64,000 nt of DNA, taken from assembly GCA_037974965.1 (NCBI GenBank), contig JBBPFI010000012.1, positions 1 to 64,000 of the forward strand, given 5' to 3'. How positions within the stretch are numbered: the stretch's first letter is position 1; each line of letters begins with the position of its first letter. This DNA comes from Dacryopinax spathularia (Eukaryota; Basidiomycota; Dacrymycetes; Dacrymycetales; Dacrymycetaceae). The translations under genes and the position numbers were made by a program. The notes under the pieces were generated by a model. That model saw nothing but the letters and a program-made list of their open reading frames with translations, was not told the DNA's origin and made no database searches. This document shows, one piece after another, positions 61,939-64,000 of this stretch.

Positions 61939-64000
61939 ATGGTGAAACGCAAATTGATCGAAGTTACTGACGAAGACGAATATGCTGATCTGGTCTGGAA
62001 ACGTCCTCGCCGTCGCGTGACTCAGGAAGAAGCCGACAAGGCGCCTGCTCTGCTGCAGACTGTCGACCAGAAGGACGGGAAGCTGCATCGTGAGTCTGGA
62101 TGGCTGCTCCGAACTGCAGCTTCATGGATCCGCACAGGCATTATCCTCCAGCCTGGAAAACCTGTCGTGATCGGCCGCTCTTCAATCTGGTACTCGTCTA
62201 TGCGCATATATGCGTATGTCTGCTCTCTGACGCGGCACCAGCCATTACGTTGTCAACTCTCCCGTAATCTCGGCTGAGCACTGCAAGATATATGCGTATG
62301 TTTTGGCGTTGTATCGTCTGCCAGCACTCTCAGACCCTCTTCTGGCTAGTGTTCAGCATGACTCCTACTTGACTGTGTGCTGCAAGGTCCTCCTGCGTGG
62401 CGTCGAGTCTTCACAGCTATTCTTATGCACATATATTGACCTCCAGGATCTGTCCACGAACGGACTTAAACTGAACAGTATCGACATGCTCTCCAAGTCT
62501 ACGTTCCTTCTGCTGGACGGTGATACTGTGGCTCTGCCAAATAATCAAAGTCCGAAAGCGCAAGAGCTACGGTGCATACATGGTCGACTAACAGATGTTT
62601 TCAGCATTTCGCGTCATATACCGAACTCCTCTGCCTCTTAATGCCTATACTCTGAAAGGACTCTCAAAAGATGCTGAGCATACTGGAACTGCCGTACTTG
62701 CACAAGGACGTTATCATGTCAGCTCCGCAGAACTCGGGAAGTACGTATAAGTTCGTTATCAATCGCGATCGGTGGTATTGACGAGCGTCAGCGGGACTTT
62801 TGGCAAAGTGCATCTCGCAGTCGACATCATGAAGGGACGACAAGTGGCCTGCAAAATTATCCCAGTCAAACTTACAAGCAAGGAGTCTGATATCAAGAGT
62901 TCGGCACGATACGCTGAAATAATGAGGGAAGTGGAAATACTTCGTAAACTTCGTCATGTAAGGCACTTGTCTTTTTCGCATACACTCCTACTGATCCTGA
63001 CAGCCCAACATCAATGAGATACTGGAGGTCTCGGAAACCATGTGCAAGACTCAGATGTGCGTCCGCCCATGCATAGCCCCGAAGTTGCACTCAACTAATC
63101 AATGCGGTAGTTGCGTCCTCCTCAGCCTGTGCACAGGTGGCGATCTGTTTTCTCACCTTGTTCGACGTATCAAACTCGACGAGTTGGAAGCGAAGTACTT
63201 CTTGCTGCAGATTTTCTATGGCATCAAGTATTTGCATGACAACCATGTCGTCCACCGTGACCTGAAGCCGGAGGTACATGTCTCCGTTATTCAAAGCACC
63301 ATGATTAACCGTTGATCGCCAGAATATCCTATTACTCACTCCCACACCCTTCCCTCGGCTGCAAATAGCCGATTTTGGGTTGGCACGCGTCTTCCCTCGG
63401 GACAAGAAGGCGAAGGAGAGCAAGCGTGCTCTGAGCGTTATCGGGACGGTGGACTATATTGCACCCGAGCTAGCTGTGCTCATGCACAAGGGGATACAAA
63501 AGATGGAGATCGAGAAGGCACGGACAACAGCAGAGAGGATTGCGATGGCAGGCGACACCTGGGCTATCGGCTGCATCGGCTATCAGATGTTCACGTGAGC
63601 GGTCTGACACTTCTTATCAAGTTGAGCATACTCACCAGTCGGCAGAGGTTACCAACCATTCTACCCATATCACCTTATGCAAGACCAAGGCGAGCCTAAC
63701 ATAGAAGATTGCGTCCCCTCATCCCAGCCTTTCGACGTTCCCCCTGCGCCTGAAGCCATTCGTGATGAACTCGTAGTTCCGCCATCTGCCCAACCACAAA
63801 AGCAAAACTTCGATGAATTGCGGGCTTTCTGCGTCCGTGAAGCTATCATGGAATGTAGGCCAATCATGGAAAGTGATGTCTGGGATAAGGTGCCGGACGG
63901 TACGCCCTCTGCATACATTGACATCGCCAAGCTTCTAATCCTGTCCTAGCCGAAGCCTTGATCGATGGGCTATTGGAGAAGAAGCCGGAGAATCGGTGGA
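61939..64000 (+). CDS. CHK2/Rad53-like FHA-domain checkpoint kinase (3' end outside window)
   Basis: Exons read as 61939-62089, 62138-62189, 62242-62295, 62350-62386, 62447-62549, 62605-62740, 62792-62957, 63004-63056, 63111-63273, 63323-63594, 63646-63899 and 63950 onward, giving about 497 residues in the window. An FHA domain comes first (PVVIGRSS, SPVISAEHCKIYA, KDLSTNGLKLN, LLLDGDTVALP). The kinase domain follows: LGNGTFGKVHLAVD, Lys in VACKI (about 199), LCTGGDLFSHL, HRDLKPEN (299-306), DFG (322-324), GTVDYIAPEL and an unusual insert before GDTWAIGCIGYQMFTGYQPF. This order marks the CHK2/Rad53/Cds1 DNA-damage kinases. The 48-nt intron 62090-62137 has no in-frame stop, so its splicing is inferred. 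Confidence 0.9.

Overview
The window is the left end of a chromosome from a basidiomycete fungus, most likely Agaricomycotina. It opens with (CCCTAA)n telomere. The genes are dense and interrupted by many introns of about 48-60 bases with GT(A/G)NGT-type donors and YAG acceptors. Several families are typical of mushroom-forming lineages: a Kre9/Knh1-like GPI protein, a MARVEL-like tetraspan, and a secreted Ser/Thr-rich protein with a C-terminal beta-sandwich. I cannot name the species.

Region 1 (1-7.4 kb) is the subtelomere. The terminal telomere abuts a 5'-truncated coding sequence. A 39-bp minisatellite lies in two copies offset by exactly 300 bp, and the second copy runs into 18 perfect interstitial CCCTAA units. 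A gene-poor stretch follows, then a 17-base C run with an array of inverted repeats, and a broken reading frame. Region 2 (7.4-11 kb) is one multi-exon gene of unknown function.

Region 3 (11.8-64 kb) is ordinary euchromatin with 22 genes. In order: RNF126-like RING E3 (+), secreted Ser/Thr-rich protein (-), MARVEL-like protein (-), Kre9/Knh1-like GPI protein (+), U1A/U2B''-like RNA-binding protein (-), SDR (+), S-formylglutathione hydrolase (-), ER 3-ketoacyl-CoA reductase-like SDR (-), ETF beta (+), zinc alcohol dehydrogenase 1 (-), SKI2 helicase (+), pyruvate decarboxylase (+), Zn2Cys6 transcription factor (+), SNF2/RING helicase (-), secreted alpha/beta hydrolase (-), FAD monooxygenase (+), zinc alcohol dehydrogenase 2 (+), RCC1-repeat protein (-), MFS transporter (-), polyubiquitin (-), F-box-like protein (-), and a CHK2/Rad53-like FHA kinase (+) cut by the window end.

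Exon structures were built by hand from splice signals, reading phase and family knowledge. For most genes every junction closes in phase. Several genes act in alcohol, aldehyde and one-carbon metabolism (pyruvate decarboxylase, two alcohol dehydrogenases, S-formylglutathione hydrolase, SDRs), but they are scattered among housekeeping genes and do not form a clear cluster. The most unusual signals are the buried telomere tract, two 8-nt microexons, a palindromic TATGCGCATA-like motif that recurs in introns of unrelated genes, and a GC-AG intron in one of two alcohol dehydrogenase paralogues whose exon lengths otherwise match exactly.
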